Source: HIMB11 sp965657135 (lineage in GTDB: Bacteria > Pseudomonadota > Alphaproteobacteria > Rhodobacterales > Rhodobacteraceae). From it: a DNA stretch of 5,755 bases. Under the pieces are notes generated by a model. That model had not been told where the DNA came from and made no database searches. It saw only the letters and a list, made by a program, of their open reading frames with translations. The stretch spans positions 1-5,755 of the forward strand of contig CBFHNF010000041.1 in NCBI GenBank assembly GCA_965657135.1, in the 5' to 3' direction. A program made the position numbers and the translations under genes. Positions within the stretch are counted from its first letter, which is position 1; the number at the start of each line of letters is the position of its first letter. Shown piece by piece: positions 5,562 to 5,755 of the stretch.

Positions 5562-5755
5562 TCAAACTTTCTTGCTAACCTCGTGATTTAGGCGTTTTAG
5601 AATTTTCTTTAATTCTGGTTGCTCCAACTTGCGAATGGCGGTGTTTATGCGAACCCAACGCATGTTACGCTGCCCGCGTTCGGGAAAGTTTTTTGCGAGC
5701 TTCGTCGCTTCGAAGCTATATAAATGTAAGTCGATTGGCACAGAAATACCGCTTT
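5562..5755 (-). CDS. Unidentified protein, C-terminal part (gene runs off the right edge)
   Basis: On the minus strand a frame enters at the window edge and stays open for 63 residues to a TGA at 5564-5562. It carries segments such as VPIDLHLYSF, KLAKNFPERG, MRWVRINTAI and a basic helical tail (ELKKILKRLNHEV). The composition is protein-like, and the other two minus frames close early (TAG and TAA). The N-terminus lies beyond the window, so length and start are unknown. I do not recognise the family. The tail is rich in Lys and Arg and there is no membrane segment in the visible part. The gene converges on dxs. A terminator is not obvious right after its stop; the first candidate to the left is the hairpin at 5026-4981. 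Confidence 0.5.
   Translation of the reverse strand, partial: SGISVPIDLHLYSFEATKLAKNFPERGQRNMRWVRINTAIRKLEQPELKKILKRLNHEVSKKV
5725..5742. promoter_or_regulatory. TGT-N12-ACA sequence inside the right-edge gene (site 4)
   Basis: TGTAAGTCGATTGGCACA fits the PpsR pattern and resembles site 3 (TGTAAGT...TTGG.ACA). It lies within the coding part of the minus-strand gene, far from any visible promoter, so it may be chance or an auxiliary site. Confidence 0.2.

Noticed and set aside
5398..5586. Plus-strand frame of 62 residues rich in Cys and Phe
   Set aside because: It overlaps the rmlC-like remnant in another frame and the minus-strand gene end; no ribosome binding site and unusual composition.

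Overview
The window comes from the photosynthesis gene cluster of a purple phototrophic alphaproteobacterium. It most likely belongs to the Rhodobacterales, among the aerobic anoxygenic phototrophs of the Roseobacter group. The reaction-centre L and M proteins match the Rhodobacter sphaeroides proteins closely and keep every cofactor ligand I checked. Unlike R. sphaeroides, the operon ends with pufC, a tetraheme cytochrome, and not with pufX. A dxs gene follows, as in Rhodobacter. Genus and species cannot be fixed from the window alone.

Layout: 1-652 is the 3' three quarters of pufL, 655-1641 is pufM and 1644-2750 is pufC. All three are on the + strand with 2-nt gaps. Bases 2751-2868 hold a strong 11-bp hairpin, a small hairpin and a textbook intrinsic terminator that ends only 15 nt before the dxs start codon. 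dxs fills 2869-4779. The remaining 975 bases contain no intact gene. They hold a hairpin behind dxs, a second inverted repeat that reads as a minus-strand terminator, four TGT-N12-ACA sequences that match the PpsR/CrtJ operator, a short decayed fragment resembling the start of an rmlC (dTDP-4-dehydrorhamnose 3,5-epimerase) gene, and at the right edge the C-terminal end of an unidentified minus-strand gene.

How it works together: PufL and PufM form the type II reaction centre that carries out light-driven charge separation and quinone reduction. PufC, anchored on the periplasmic face, re-reduces the special pair. DXS makes deoxyxylulose phosphate, the first committed precursor of the isoprenoids used for the bacteriochlorophyll tail, carotenoids and quinones.

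The most interesting part is the spacer behind dxs. Two nearly identical 19-bp inverted sequences, about 330 bp apart, each combine a PpsR-type palindrome with a consensus -35 box (TTGACA) and point at each other. From the right-hand one, a minus-strand transcript of about 130 nt would fold into a long hairpin carrying a CUCCU stretch and end at an intrinsic terminator. I propose this as a candidate PpsR-controlled small RNA. It is an inference from sequence and is untested.
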